Shown here: one piece after another, positions 42,630-51,321 of the stretch | Layout of the letters: each line of letters begins with the position of its first letter | Numbering within the stretch: the stretch's first letter is position 1 | Source: Candidatus Devosia phytovorans | Lineage (GTDB): Bacteria > Pseudomonadota > Alphaproteobacteria > Rhizobiales > Devosiaceae | DNA: 64,000 nt | Reading direction: 5' to 3' | Assembly (NCBI GenBank): GCA_029202405.1 | Contig: CP119312.1 | Span: 3,167,001-3,231,000, forward strand | Program-made: the position numbers and the translations under genes | Notes under the pieces: model-generated | The model's database searches: none | What the model saw: the letters and a program-made list of their open reading frames with translations, nothing else | Told to the model about the DNA's origin: nothing

Positions 42630-43304
42630 ATGAGAACCCTGTTGGTAGAAGATGAACCGGAGCTCGCGGCTATGGTCCGGACCGCGCTGGAGCGGCGCGG
42701 ATTCGTGGTGGATCATGCGGAAACGCTGGAGGTGGCCGAAGAGGCCATCGTGCTCATCGAGCACGACGTGGTGCTGCTCGACCGGCAATTGACCGATGGT
42801 GATGGCATCGACCTTCTGGCGCTGATCCGCAAGCGCCGGCCCAGCCTTCCGGTGATCGTCATTTCGGCCATGGGACAGCCGCGCGACCGCGTCCAGGGCC
42901 TCGATCTCGGCGCCGACGACTATCTGGCCAAGCCCTTTCTGATCGAGGAGCTGATTGCGCGAATGCGCGCCGTGCTGCGCCGGCCGACGCAGATCCAGGT
43001 CGAACCACTGTCCTTTGGCAATGTGCGGTTCGACGTGACCGGGGGCGAGGTCAGCGTCGACGGCAGCCCGCTCGCCGTGCAACGGCGCGAGGGCCTTGCG
43101 CTCGAGGCGCTGATGCGGCGAGCGGGTCAAACGGTACGCCGGACCAGCCTCGAAGAGGCGATGTATGGCGCCGATGACGAGATCGCCTCCAACTCGCTCG
43201 ATGCCATCATCTCCCGCCTGCGCCGGAAACTGGCGGATCGCGGGGCGACATTCGAAATCCATCCGGTCAGGGGCGTGGGCTATCTGCTGCGCGAATTGCC
43301 GTGA
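42630..43304 (+). CDS. OmpR-family response regulator
   Basis: 224 residues from the ATG at 42630 (MRTLLVEDEPELAAM); in-frame codons upstream have no family match. The receiver domain has acidic pocket ED, phospho-acceptor D51 (VVLLDRQLTDGDG) and K in LAKPF. The winged-helix DNA-binding domain (about 130-224) ends NSLDAIISRLRRKLADRG...VRGVGYLLRE. QseB/PmrA/TctD-like. Coupled to the downstream histidine kinase by GTGA. Targets unknown. Confidence 0.93.
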   Translation: MRTLLVEDEPELAAMVRTALERRGFVVDHAETLEVAEEAIVLIEHDVVLLDRQLTDGDGIDLLALIRKRRPSLPVIVISAMGQPRDRVQGLDLGADDYLAKPFLIEELIARMRAVLRRPTQIQVEPLSFGNVRFDVTGGEVSVDGSPLAVQRREGLALEALMRRAGQTVRRTSLEEAMYGADDEIASNSLDAIISRLRRKLADRGATFEIHPVRGVGYLLRELP

Positions 43305-44680
43305 AGACGACTGGCCCCAAGAGCCTGTCGCGGCTGCTGACGCGGCGCATGCTGATCGTGCAGCTGATGACGCTGACAGCCTGCTCGGTGCTGGTGCTCA
43401 TTCCGCTGTTCCTGCTGCCGATGCTGGTCGGCGTGCGCAATGTACGACCGCCGGACCCCAAGATCGTGCCCACTATCGTTGAATCGCTCGACTATCAGGC
43501 ACGAGCGCCGCTCGCGCTGGTGCCCACGCCTGCGCTGCAGCGGATGGGAGCCGACTATCCCGACTTCTGGTTTCTCGTTCAGAGCACTGATGGCCAATCG
43601 GTCAGTTTCGGGGTGATGCCGGCCGAGGCGGCAAACCTGCGCCCGGTGCTGTCGCATTTGATCTCGCTCAACGTGATGCTGGAGAGCGACGAGACCAACA
43701 GCAACCTGACGGTGCGCACGTTCGAGCTGCCGGGCGGGCCGGTCAAGATCGCCTTTGCCGGCGGACCGACCTGGGGGCTGGGGCACCTCATCCCCATCAT
43801 CAGCATCGCCATCATGCTGGCGATCTTCCTCTTCCTTGCCCTTTCCAGCATCATTGCCATACCCCGCTTCATCCGCCGTGAACTGATCGGGCTCAATGCG
43901 GCTTCGGATGCGGCGGCGACGATCGCTGCCGAACAGCGCGGCATCCGCATTCCCGACAGCGGACTGCCGACGGAAGTGCTCAGACTGGTGCTGGCGGTCA
44001 ATGCGGCGCTGGAGCGGCTCGACGATGCCAACCAGCGGCGCGAGCGCTTTCTGGCGGATGCGGCCCATGAGCTGCGCACACCGGTTGCGGTGCTGATGGC
44101 CCGCATCGAGACGACCGAGCCCTTCGAGGGGCAACAAAAGCTTTTGGCCGATGTGACACGGCTGTCCGGACTGATGAACCACCTGCTCGACCTGCAGCGG
44201 CTGACGCTCAGCGAATTGCGCCTGTTCCCGGTCGACCTTGTGGCCATCGCGACCAATGTGGTGGCGGATCTGGCGCCGCTGGCGGTGGCGGCGGGCTATG
44301 AGATGGAGCTCGAGGTGCCGGACGCGCCGGTGATGGTCGAGGGCGACGCGGCGAGCCTTGAACGCGCTTTCTCCAATATCGCGCGCAATGCCATAGATCA
44401 CGGCGGCAACCGGGGGCGCATCGTGCTGCGCGTCGAGACTGACCGCCGCGTCATCGTCAGTGATGACGGGCCCGGCATTCCGATTGGTGAACGCATCCGG
44501 ATCTTTGAGCCCTTTCACCGCGTCAAGCCGTCGCGCGAGGGGGCGGGGTTGGGCCTGTCGCTGGTCGAGGGCATCGTGCGCCAGCATGGCGCCGCGATCA
44601 GTGTGGGCAGTTCTTCGAGCGGCGGCGCCCGGTTCGAGATCCGTTTCCTGCAGGAGACTGGCAATGTTGGCGCAACCTAG
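43301..44680 (+). CDS. Sensor histidine kinase (QseC/TctE-like)
   Basis: 459 residues, GTG start overlapping the regulator stop. Two membrane helices (about 22-45, LTACSVLVLIPLFLLPMLV, and about 160-185, HLIPIISIAIMLAIFLFLAL) flank a periplasmic sensor of about 115 residues. HAMP-like linker, then H-box FLADAAHELRTPVAVL with phospho-His H256. N-box NIARNAIDHGG, D/G boxes VSDDGPGIP and GAGLGLSLVEGIV complete the kinase. Signal unknown. Confidence 0.93.
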   Translation: MKTTGPKSLSRLLTRRMLIVQLMTLTACSVLVLIPLFLLPMLVGVRNVRPPDPKIVPTIVESLDYQARAPLALVPTPALQRMGADYPDFWFLVQSTDGQSVSFGVMPAEAANLRPVLSHLISLNVMLESDETNSNLTVRTFELPGGPVKIAFAGGPTWGLGHLIPIISIAIMLAIFLFLALSSIIAIPRFIRRELIGLNAASDAAATIAAEQRGIRIPDSGLPTEVLRLVLAVNAALERLDDANQRRERFLADAAHELRTPVAVLMARIETTEPFEGQQKLLADVTRLSGLMNHLLDLQRLTLSELRLFPVDLVAIATNVVADLAPLAVAAGYEMELEVPDAPVMVEGDAASLERAFSNIARNAIDHGGNRGRIVLRVETDRRVIVSDDGPGIPIGERIRIFEPFHRVKPSREGAGLGLSLVEGIVRQHGAAISVGSSSSGGARFEIRFLQETGNVGAT

Positions 44681-44700
44681 GCCCGTTAGGTCTGGGGTCA

Positions 44701-45150
44701 ATGGAAACGGAGATCCCGATCATGAACGACGGGGAAAACACTCACATTGACGCTGCCGGATTGCGCGCACCGGACGTCGAACGGGCCCAGGAATTGCTGG
44801 CCCTGACAGGCGAAGCGTGGACCGGCCCGGTCGTTACCAGCCTCAAGGGGCGGACGGCGCGGTTCAATGTCTTGCGGAGCGAGGTTCCGGGCATAGCACA
44901 AAAGCAGCTGACGCGGACCTTGCGGCAACTCGAACGCGATGGCTTCGTCGAACGGACCGCTTACTATTCCATCCCACCCAGGGTGGAATATCAACTGACC
45001 GACTTGGGTGACGAACTGTTCGAGAGCATGGCGGCGATTGGCAGGCTGGCGGTGACGCGGCACAGCCAGATTGCGGCGGCGCGACAGCGGTTTGACCATG
45101 CGCTTTTCGAGAACCGGGCCATTGCGATGCCGGATGTGCAATTGCGCTGA
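44701..45150 (+). CDS. HxlR-like winged-helix regulator lacking cysteines
   Basis: 149 residues from the ATG at 44701. An in-frame ATG at 44722 has a better-spaced GGAG and could be the true start. The HxlR winged helix is clear: RFNVLRSEVPGIAQKQLTRT, LRQLERDGFVERTAYYSIPP and RVEYQLTDLG. The N-terminal Cys of redox-sensing members is absent, and the whole protein has no cysteine, so a small-ligand or protein signal is more likely. Followed by a good terminator. Confidence 0.85.
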   Translation: METEIPIMNDGENTHIDAAGLRAPDVERAQELLALTGEAWTGPVVTSLKGRTARFNVLRSEVPGIAQKQLTRTLRQLERDGFVERTAYYSIPPRVEYQLTDLGDELFESMAAIGRLAVTRHSQIAAARQRFDHALFENRAIAMPDVQLR

Positions 45151-45243
45151 ATTTCACGACGGCTGCGGGCGCATGCAAGGCTCGCAGTCCACATGGTTGG
45201 CGGTGGCGGCACGACCTCCAAGACGCTGCGCCAACCGATCGAC

Positions 45244-45276
45244 AGGGGTCGCCCACGAGGCGGCCCCTTTCTTTTT
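45244..45276 (+). terminator. Rho-independent terminator after the HxlR-like gene
   Basis: AGGGGTCGCC pairs with GGCGGCCCCT (one G-U) around a 5-nt loop, followed by TTCTTTTT. It lies 94 nt past the HxlR-like stop codon. Confidence 0.8.
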
Positions 45277-45405
45277 GCCTTTATTTCAGTCCCTCGGGGA
45301 CAAGCAATGTTGCGGCAATCATCGGAGGGCAAAAACATCTGCAACGGCCCGCTTTGCGGCTGCAGCCAATCCGATTATCGGCGGCCTACATTACCAGGAG
45401 TTTCC

Positions 45406-46056
45406 ATGTCAAAGAGTGTTTCCACAGCCAGCGTACTGGCCCTTATTCTGGTCGCTGGCGCCAGCTCGGCTGCCATGGCGGCTGACCTGCCGCTCGCCAC
45501 CGCGCCGATTGCGCCCAGCTACAACAGCCTCGACGTGGCCATCGCTACCGATGACTGGACGGGCTTTTACGTCGGCGCCAGCATTGGCGGCGCCACGACA
45601 GATGATTTCGACGAGGCCAACAGCGCCTGGACCGGCGGCGTGCAGGCCGGCTATCTGCAGCAGTTCGGCACATTTGTGGTCGGCGGCGAGCTGTCCGCGT
45701 CGCTGTCGGACGATCTCTACTACCAGATCCAGCCTGGTGCGGGCCTGCAGGAAAGCTGGGCTATCGAGGCCAAGGGGCGCGCTGGTGTGGCGCTGGACCA
45801 GACGCTGATCTATGGCACGGCCGGCATCGCCTTATCCGAACTTGAAGCGGCCGGCGCCACCACTTCCGAGGCCGAAACCTATGCGGGCGCCGTGTTTGGT
45901 GCCGGCATCGAACAGGGCCTGGGCAATGGCTGGAGCCTGCGGGCGGAATATACCCAGACGCGCTACTGGGACGTGGACAGCACCATCGGCGGCATTGCCA
46001 GCACCGATGACCTGACCAAGCATGCCATCACCGCCGGCGTGAACTATCGGTTCTGA
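45406..46056 (+). CDS. Outer-membrane beta-barrel protein (Omp25/RopB type)
   Basis: 216 residues from the ATG at 45406 (AGGAG 5 nt upstream). A signal peptide (SVSTASVLALILVAGASSAAMAA) is followed by a barrel of about eight strands: DWTGFYVGASIGGAT is the family hallmark, and the chain ends in a C-terminal Phe (VNYRF), the BAM recognition signature. The Omp25/RopB family is abundant in Hyphomicrobiales outer membranes. Monocistronic, between two terminators. Confidence 0.92.
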   Translation: MSKSVSTASVLALILVAGASSAAMAADLPLATAPIAPSYNSLDVAIATDDWTGFYVGASIGGATTDDFDEANSAWTGGVQAGYLQQFGTFVVGGELSASLSDDLYYQIQPGAGLQESWAIEAKGRAGVALDQTLIYGTAGIALSELEAAGATTSEAETYAGAVFGAGIEQGLGNGWSLRAEYTQTRYWDVDSTIGGIASTDDLTKHAITAGVNYRF

Positions 46057-46076
46057 TTTTTCCCGTTGACGACGAG

Positions 46077-46106
46077 AGGGGACGCCTGACCGGGGCGTCC
46101 CCTTTG
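46077..46106 (+). terminator. Terminator after the outer-membrane protein gene
   Basis: AGGGGACGCC and GGCGTCCCCT form a perfect 10-bp stem with a 7-nt loop, followed by TTTGC. It begins 21 nt past the stop codon. Confidence 0.8.
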
Positions 46107-46202
46107 CTATTGCATTAGGCAAGGTGCAGCCTTGTCCGGCTTGATCAACGACCTCCGTCTCGAGGCGAGACCGGCCCAACGGCCTTGAGGGCAATCAATG
46201 CG

Positions 46203-46228
46203 GGAACAGTTGGGCGCGCTGCGTCGTT
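46203..46228 (+). promoter_or_regulatory. EcfG-type general stress promoter (GGAAC-N17-CGTT)
   Basis: GGAAC at 46203-46207 and CGTT at 46225-46228, 17 nt apart, match the alphaproteobacterial EcfG sigma-factor consensus exactly. The expected transcript starts near 46235, about 35 nt upstream of the receiver-gene ATG at 46270. It also rules out the longer in-frame start at 46198. Confidence 0.7.
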
Positions 46229-46269
46229 GCCTGTCGATCTGGTGTCTTCCGCCAGGCGGGGGACCTGTG

Positions 46270-46602
46270 ATGTCCAAAATACTGATTGTCGAAGATGACG
46301 TCGCAATGGCGTCCAGCCTCAAGGCCTTGCTGGAGGCGCGCGGGCACCGGGTCATCGGGCCGGCCATGGATTGCTCGTCGGCACTGGAGCTTTTATGGCG
46401 CGAGCCGCCGGACCTGGCCTTTGTCGATACACATCTCGGATCGGAAACCTGCGAGGTGGTGCTGGAAGAATGCGACCAGCAGATGGTGCCCGTCATCATT
46501 GCGGCGACCGAAGGAGATGGCCTGCCAGAATTCTGCGGGGTGCGGAGAAGGGTTTTCAAGCCGATGAGTGACAGCGCAGTCGATCGGGCCATGGTCGGAT
46601 GA
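46270..46602 (+). CDS. Single-domain response regulator
   Basis: 110 residues from the ATG at 46270 (MSKILIVEDDVAMAS). Receiver only: acidic pocket EDD, phospho-acceptor D53 (LAFVDTHLG), switch Thr in IIAATEGDG and K in VFKPM. No output domain, so it probably works as a phosphate shuttle or sink for the HWE kinase encoded next, overlapping by 4 nt (ATGA). The EcfG-type promoter upstream puts the operon in the general stress response. Confidence 0.9.
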   Translation: MSKILIVEDDVAMASSLKALLEARGHRVIGPAMDCSSALELLWREPPDLAFVDTHLGSETCEVVLEECDQQMVPVIIAATEGDGLPEFCGVRRRVFKPMSDSAVDRAMVG

Positions 46603-48635
46603 CCGCATCACGCAATCTGGGCCCTGGATTAAACCTTGATAGTGCGGGCGCTGGGTCTGATGTGCCAGATGCGCTTTCTTCTCCCAGCCCTGCCGAGGTT
46701 GCCGACCGTGACGATCCATCAGCAAATCCACGAGACGCCATGACCTCTCCCGGTAGCGGCCTGAGTTTCCTGTCCGGGGGCGGAAACATGGGAGAGTTGA
46801 TCCGGGCGTTCGACTGGGCATCCACGCCGCTCGGAGCGCCGAGCTCCTGGTCGGAGGGTTTGCGGACGCTGGTTCGGGTCATGCTGGCCTCGCAGCAACC
46901 GATGTTCATTGCCTGGGGTCCGGATCGGACCATGCTCTACAATGACGGCTATGCGCCAATGTGCACCAACCGGCACCCCTGGGCCCTGGGTCGGCCGTTT
47001 GCCGAGGTGTGGTCGGACATCATCGAGGATGTGGGCCCCATCATGGATGCGGCCTATAACGGCGTGCCGACCTATATGGATGACATCGAATTCCAGATGA
47101 CCCGGCATGGCCAGGTGGTCGAGACGCATTTCTCCTTTGGCTATACCCCGGTGCATGACGAGCAGGATCAGGTCGTTGGCATGTTCTGCACGGCGCTCGA
47201 AATCACGTCCGACGTGCTGCATGGCAAACAGCGCAGCCGCGAACTGGACCGGATGCGGGAGTTGCTGGAGAAGGCGCCGAGCTTCATGGCCGTGCTGATG
47301 GGGCCGGACCATGTGTTCGAAATCACCAACTCCGCCTACAAGCAGCTCATCGGGCACCGCGATGTGGTGGGCAAGCCGATCCGCGAGGCCCTGCCCGACA
47401 TCGAGGGCCAGGGGTTCTACGAGCTTCTCGACAAGGTCTACATGACCGGAGAGCCCTTCGTTGGCCGCGGCATCGAGATCGACCTGCAGCACAAGCCCGG
47501 CGGACCTATCGAGAAGGGCTACCTCAATTTCCTGTATCAACCGGTTCGCAACGAGCAGGGCGAGATCGTCGGGGTCTTTGTCGAGGGCAATGACGTCACC
47601 GACCTCAAATCCGCGGAACTGGCGCTGCGCGAGAGCGAGATCCGGGTGCGGCTGGCCCTGGCGGCCGCAGAAATGGGTGTCTGGCAGTGCCAGTTCATCG
47701 ATGGACAGTTCGTCAACCTGCAGGGCGACGACCGGGCGATTTCGCTGCTGGGTGGCAAGCCGGGCGAGACGGCGAGCTTTGACGCCTTCGCCGATCGCAT
47801 CCATCCCTATGACCGGGTTTTGCTCGAGCCCTCGGCCCGCGCGGCGCTTGACCCCAAGGGCGACGGCATTCTCGATATGGAATATCGGGTGCTGTCCCAG
47901 GGCGAGCGGCCGGAGCGCTGGGTCCATGCCCGGGCGCAGGTGCTGCCCTCCTCGATCGGCAAGCGCCTTATCGGCACGGTGCGCGACATCACACCCAAGA
48001 AGGAAGCCGAGCTGCGCCAGCAGATCCTCAATGCCGAGTTGCAGCACCGGATGAAGAACAGCCTCGCCATGGTCAATGCCATTGCTGCGCAGACCCTGCG
48101 CGGCGACGATATTGCGGACCGGCGTTCGACATTCGTTTCGCGCCTCGAGGCGCTCTCGCATGCCCAGGATATCCTGACCAGCAAGAGCTGGCAGGGGGCG
48201 CCGATCCAGTCGGTGGTGGAAAGCGCGCTGACGCCACATCTGTCGGGTGGCGAGCGTTTCGTGCTGGACGGGGTCAATCTCGACTTGTCTGCCAAGCAGG
48301 CGCTGTCCATTGCGCTGGCCATCCACGAACTGGCCACAAATGCCGCCAAATATGGTGCGCTGGCTTCGAGCATGGGGCGCGTGCATGTGCATTGGGGCTT
48401 CGAGCAGGGTGACACAGGCGAGAGCGAGTTCTGCTTTCGCTGGACCGAAAGCGGAGGACTGCCGGTCAAGCCACCGACCACCAAGGGCTTCGGCTCGCGC
48501 TTGATCACTCGCGTGCTGGCGGCCGATTTCGACGGTGAAGTCACTACAGATTACCGTCCGGAGGGTCTGGTTTGCGAATTGCGCGCGCCGGCGTCTGGCA
48601 TCGTTCAGGCCATATTGGAGGATGGCGCGCCATGA
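46599..48635 (+). CDS. HWE-family histidine kinase with PAS domains
   Basis: 678 residues, no membrane helix, so cytoplasmic. Three PAS/PAC-like regions lie at about 75-205 (AFDWASTPLGAPSSW, MLYNDGYAPMC), 225-340 (SFMAVLMGPDHVFEITNSAY) and 345-470 (GTVRDITPKKEAE). The HWE kinase follows: phospho-His H483 in ELQHRMKNSLAMVNAIA, then AIHELATNAAKYGALAS and the WTESGG and GFGSRLI segments. HWE/HisKA2 kinases commonly feed PhyR in alphaproteobacteria. Here the operon encodes two receiver-only proteins instead. Confidence 0.92.
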   Translation: MTASRNLGPGLNLDSAGAGSDVPDALSSPSPAEVADRDDPSANPRDAMTSPGSGLSFLSGGGNMGELIRAFDWASTPLGAPSSWSEGLRTLVRVMLASQQPMFIAWGPDRTMLYNDGYAPMCTNRHPWALGRPFAEVWSDIIEDVGPIMDAAYNGVPTYMDDIEFQMTRHGQVVETHFSFGYTPVHDEQDQVVGMFCTALEITSDVLHGKQRSRELDRMRELLEKAPSFMAVLMGPDHVFEITNSAYKQLIGHRDVVGKPIREALPDIEGQGFYELLDKVYMTGEPFVGRGIEIDLQHKPGGPIEKGYLNFLYQPVRNEQGEIVGVFVEGNDVTDLKSAELALRESEIRVRLALAAAEMGVWQCQFIDGQFVNLQGDDRAISLLGGKPGETASFDAFADRIHPYDRVLLEPSARAALDPKGDGILDMEYRVLSQGERPERWVHARAQVLPSSIGKRLIGTVRDITPKKEAELRQQILNAELQHRMKNSLAMVNAIAAQTLRGDDIADRRSTFVSRLEALSHAQDILTSKSWQGAPIQSVVESALTPHLSGGERFVLDGVNLDLSAKQALSIALAIHELATNAAKYGALASSMGRVHVHWGFEQGDTGESEFCFRWTESGGLPVKPPTTKGFGSRLITRVLAADFDGEVTTDYRPEGLVCELRAPASGIVQAILEDGAP

Positions 48636-48985
48636 CAACCATTCTGGTCGTAGAAGACGAAAGCCTGATCCGCATGGCAATCGTTGATCATCTGGAGGAA
48701 AGCGGTTTCGACGTGGTCGAGGCCCGCGATGCCGATCAGGCCCTCAAGCTGCTCGCCGTCCGTGACGATATCCGGATCATCTTCACCGATGTCGACATGC
48801 CGGGCAGCATGGATGGCATCAGGCTGGCGCAGGCGGTACGGGACGGCTGGCCGCCGATCCGCATCTATGTCACCTCGGGCCTCTGGCGCCTCAACAGCGA
48901 TGAACTGCCGGACGAGACAGTGTTCATACCAAAGCCCTACAATGCCGACGAACTGGTCGAACAGTTCCGCGCCATCGCGCACTGA
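48632..48985 (+). CDS. Single-domain response regulator
   Basis: 117 residues from the ATG at 48632, overlapping the kinase stop (ATGA). Receiver with VVEDESLIRMAIVDHLEESG, phospho-acceptor D53 (IIFTDVDMPGSMDG), switch Thr/Ser in IYVTSG and K in FIPKPY. It has the FxxDVDMP signature of receivers partnered with HWE kinases. No output domain. Probably phosphorylated by the kinase encoded just upstream. Confidence 0.92.
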   Translation: MTTILVVEDESLIRMAIVDHLEESGFDVVEARDADQALKLLAVRDDIRIIFTDVDMPGSMDGIRLAQAVRDGWPPIRIYVTSGLWRLNSDELPDETVFIPKPYNADELVEQFRAIAH

Positions 48986-49062
48986 ACGCATTGCCGCAAC
49001 CTAAAGCCGCTGCCCACGTTCGCCCCGTGGGAACTGCAAGACTTTGGGACTTTCGACGATCG

Positions 49063-49290
49063 ATGACACTTTCTGCAGCCGAGCAGGAGCTCGCGCTTTC
49101 GCGACAATTGCTCACACGCACCAAGCAGGGTGGTGCACCAGATGTCGGGACCGTGCTGCGGCGCGCCGACCGGGAAATCCGGCGACTTTCGAGCCTCGCT
49201 GTCGCCTGGCCGGAGCTTGCCGCGCCGATCGGCGAGCTGATTTCGGAATGGATCGCCCTGCGCGGGCGGACGATGCGCCTGTTGCACTGA
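49063..49290 (+). CDS. Small helical protein of unknown function
   Basis: 75 residues from the ATG at 49063; the frame is open upstream to a TTG at 48991, so the start is uncertain and no clear ribosome site is seen. Mostly helical and rich in Leu/Arg (AEQELALSRQLLTRTKQGG, VLRRADREIRRLSSLAVAWP). It is 77 nt after the second receiver gene on the same strand and may be part of that operon. I recognise no family. Confidence 0.5.
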   Translation: MTLSAAEQELALSRQLLTRTKQGGAPDVGTVLRRADREIRRLSSLAVAWPELAAPIGELISEWIALRGRTMRLLH

Positions 49291-49376
49291 GCGGAGACAA
49301 TGCGTCCGGCCTCGTAAAAAATACCGATAGGCAAATCAATGCATCAACCATGATCCTGCCAATTGTGAATTAGTCG

Positions 49377-49401
49377 GGAACGGGACGCCTTGTGGTCCGT
49401 T
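49377..49401 (+). promoter_or_regulatory. EcfG-type general stress promoter (GGAAC-N16-CGTT)
   Basis: GGAAC at 49377-49381 and CGTT at 49398-49401, 16 nt apart, match the EcfG consensus. The expected start site is near 49408, just before the PAS-LuxR gene at 49434. Confidence 0.7.
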
Positions 49402-49433
49402 GCGCTTCCGACCTATGAGGCGGATCGTGTGGC

Positions 49434-50093
49434 ATGAGGGGGCACATGGATTTATCGTCAAGCGCAGGCGGGCGCCAAGTGGCTGCAGCTAACCATCAGA
49501 TTCCAATTCTGGAATGCATGTTGGCGGCCTTTGAAGACACGTCATCCTTTATCGCCGTGCTGCGCGGGCCCACGCATGTCTTCGAGCTCGCCAATGCGCA
49601 GTATCGCAAACTGATGGGCGACCGTGATTTCATCGGACGCCCGGTGCGCGAAGCGGCCCCTGACGTGGCCGATCAGGGCTTCTTCGAGAAGCTCGACCAT
49701 GTGCTGCGCACTGGCGAAAGCTATGTAGCGCGCGACATTCCGCTCGTCATCGCCAGGGTCAAGGAACAGCCGCGCGAGGAATTCCGCATCAACCTGCTCT
49801 ATTCGGCCATCGCCAACCCCGGCGGCGGAAACTACGGCATCTTTGTGGAAGGCAGCGTCATCTCGGGTCCACCCGGCGCCATGGCCGAGGGGCCCCACGA
49901 GAGCCTGCTGACACCGCGGGAGCTGGAAGTGCTGCATTGGAGCGCGCAGGGCAAGACGGCCGATGTCACAGGTGCCATCCTGGGCATCGCGACGCGAACG
50001 GTGCATCACTACATGAGCCGCATCATCGACAAGCTCGATGCCGACAACCATACCCATGCCGTGGCCGAAGCCTTCCGCCGCAAGATCCTATAG
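49434..50093 (+). CDS. PAS-LuxR transcriptional regulator
   Basis: 219 residues from the ATG at 49434; an ATG at 49446 preceded by GAGGGGG is an alternative. A PAS domain (about 25-130: SSFIAVLRGPTHVFELANAQ) closely resembles the second PAS of the HWE kinase at 46599. A LuxR-type helix-turn-helix follows (about 155-215: LTPRELEVLHWSAQGKTADV, TRTVHHYMSRIIDKLDADNH). No receiver domain. It probably senses the same small molecule or redox cue as the kinase and binds DNA directly. It is transcribed from an EcfG-type promoter. Confidence 0.9.
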   Translation: MRGHMDLSSSAGGRQVAAANHQIPILECMLAAFEDTSSFIAVLRGPTHVFELANAQYRKLMGDRDFIGRPVREAAPDVADQGFFEKLDHVLRTGESYVARDIPLVIARVKEQPREEFRINLLYSAIANPGGGNYGIFVEGSVISGPPGAMAEGPHESLLTPRELEVLHWSAQGKTADVTGAILGIATRTVHHYMSRIIDKLDADNHTHAVAEAFRRKIL

Positions 50094-50369
50094 ATCTACT
50101 TTGGGTTTTTGGAGAAATCGCGCGCTAAGCGAGCTCGACGATTTAGCTCCGTGGCTCGACCAGAGACTGGCAGTCACCCTGGACCGGCTCCTTCCCGTTG
50201 CCGTGACAAGCCAAAAGTCGGCTCGTAGCGCCGGATGAACGATCTCGCCAAGCGCATACATGACATTGTTACTCATGTATGATAAGTGCATTGAATTGCG
50301 TCCTGTCACCGTGGTGACGATCGGCGCAGTCTTCACCTGTCTTGTGCTTGTCTGTTTGTGAGACTGACA

Positions 50370-51260
50370 ATGAGTTTCATGCCGGAAATGTCCTGGTACA
50401 CGGAAGGTATTACCGTGCTGGAGCCCGTGCGCTGGCGTCAGTTTGACGGAGCTATGGGTGCCTTCTGGCAGGCGGAAAGCCAGAGCGGGTCGCGCGGCTA
50501 TTATCTGGCCGACGATCCTCGCATCATGGTCTATTTCAACGACGTGTCGAGCCGCGTGGCAATGTCCAATGATGGCGAAACCGCACAACGCGCTTCCCGG
50601 CCAATGGCACGCGCCATTTATATTCCGCCCGGGATGCCCATGTGGACGTCAAGCGAGGCAAGACACCGGTTTACGCATCTCAACCTGCATATTCACAAGG
50701 ACAGGCTTTTGCGCTTTTTGTCGCCGGCAGTCGGGCGATCGAGTGCCTTGTCGGCCATAGCGCGCCCGGTGGAACTTGCTGAAGGGGGAGCGACGGAAGT
50801 GCTGGCCCGGATGATTGTCGAAGAACTGGTGTCCCCGAGAAAGCCCGCGCTTTATGCTGAAAGCCTGATGAGCAGCTTGTTCGTCGGGCTCTTGGATATC
50901 CGGCCACCGGAAACCGAGCGAGCGCCTGGACGCCTGACTTCGGCGCAGATGCGAAAACTGAATTCCTACATGGCATCGAGCAGCGCCGGCCGCGTCAGCG
51001 TGGCCGATATGGCAGCCAGCGTCGGTCTTTCGGAAAGCTGGTTCGGCAACGTGTTCAAGCACACCACGGGACAGACGCCGCTGCAGTGGCAATTGCAGCG
51101 GCGCATCGATACCAGCAAGGCCCTGCTTCAAGAGGCTGATCTGACCGTTGCGGCGATCGCGGCTCGTCTCGGCTTCACCGATCAGGCCCATTTCACCAAG
51201 GCATTCCGCCAGACCACCGGCGAAACACCTGCCGCCTGGCGACGCCTGCAGAACAGCTGA
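50370..51260 (+). CDS. AraC-family regulator of siderophore uptake
   Basis: 296 residues from the ATG at 50370; GTG at 50358 and ATG at 50379 are alternatives. The N-terminal sensing region (about 1-190) is followed by a double helix-turn-helix (about 200-293): RVSVADMAASVGLSESWFGN, FKHTTGQTPLQWQLQRRI, VAAIAARLGFTDQAHFTKAF. The architecture fits PchR/YbtA-type activators, which bind a ferric siderophore and switch on its receptor gene. The TonB-dependent receptor gene lies tail-to-tail next door, with a shared terminator between. Confidence 0.9.
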   Translation: MSFMPEMSWYTEGITVLEPVRWRQFDGAMGAFWQAESQSGSRGYYLADDPRIMVYFNDVSSRVAMSNDGETAQRASRPMARAIYIPPGMPMWTSSEARHRFTHLNLHIHKDRLLRFLSPAVGRSSALSAIARPVELAEGGATEVLARMIVEELVSPRKPALYAESLMSSLFVGLLDIRPPETERAPGRLTSAQMRKLNSYMASSSAGRVSVADMAASVGLSESWFGNVFKHTTGQTPLQWQLQRRIDTSKALLQEADLTVAAIAARLGFTDQAHFTKAFRQTTGETPAAWRRLQNS

Positions 51261-51280
51261 TCTGAGCATCCAAAACGAAA

Positions 51281-51309
51281 ACCGCCGCCCCGAAGGACGG
51301 CGGTCTTTT
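51281..51309. terminator. Bidirectional terminator between AraC and receptor genes
   Basis: ACCGCCGCCC and GGACGGCGGT pair (one mismatch, CGAA loop), with CTTTT on one side and a run of A on the other. It serves the two convergent genes. Confidence 0.85.
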
Positions 51310-51321
51310 CATGCGATGATC

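Noticed and set aside
46719..48680. 653-codon minus-strand frame opposite the HWE kinase
   Set aside because: His/Arg/Leu-rich shadow of a gene with clear PAS and HWE motifs.
50261..50275. TGA-N9-TCA match to a RirA iron-box upstream of the AraC gene
   Set aside because: Only six fixed bases, so many chance matches are expected in 64 kb; no second copy at the receptor promoter.
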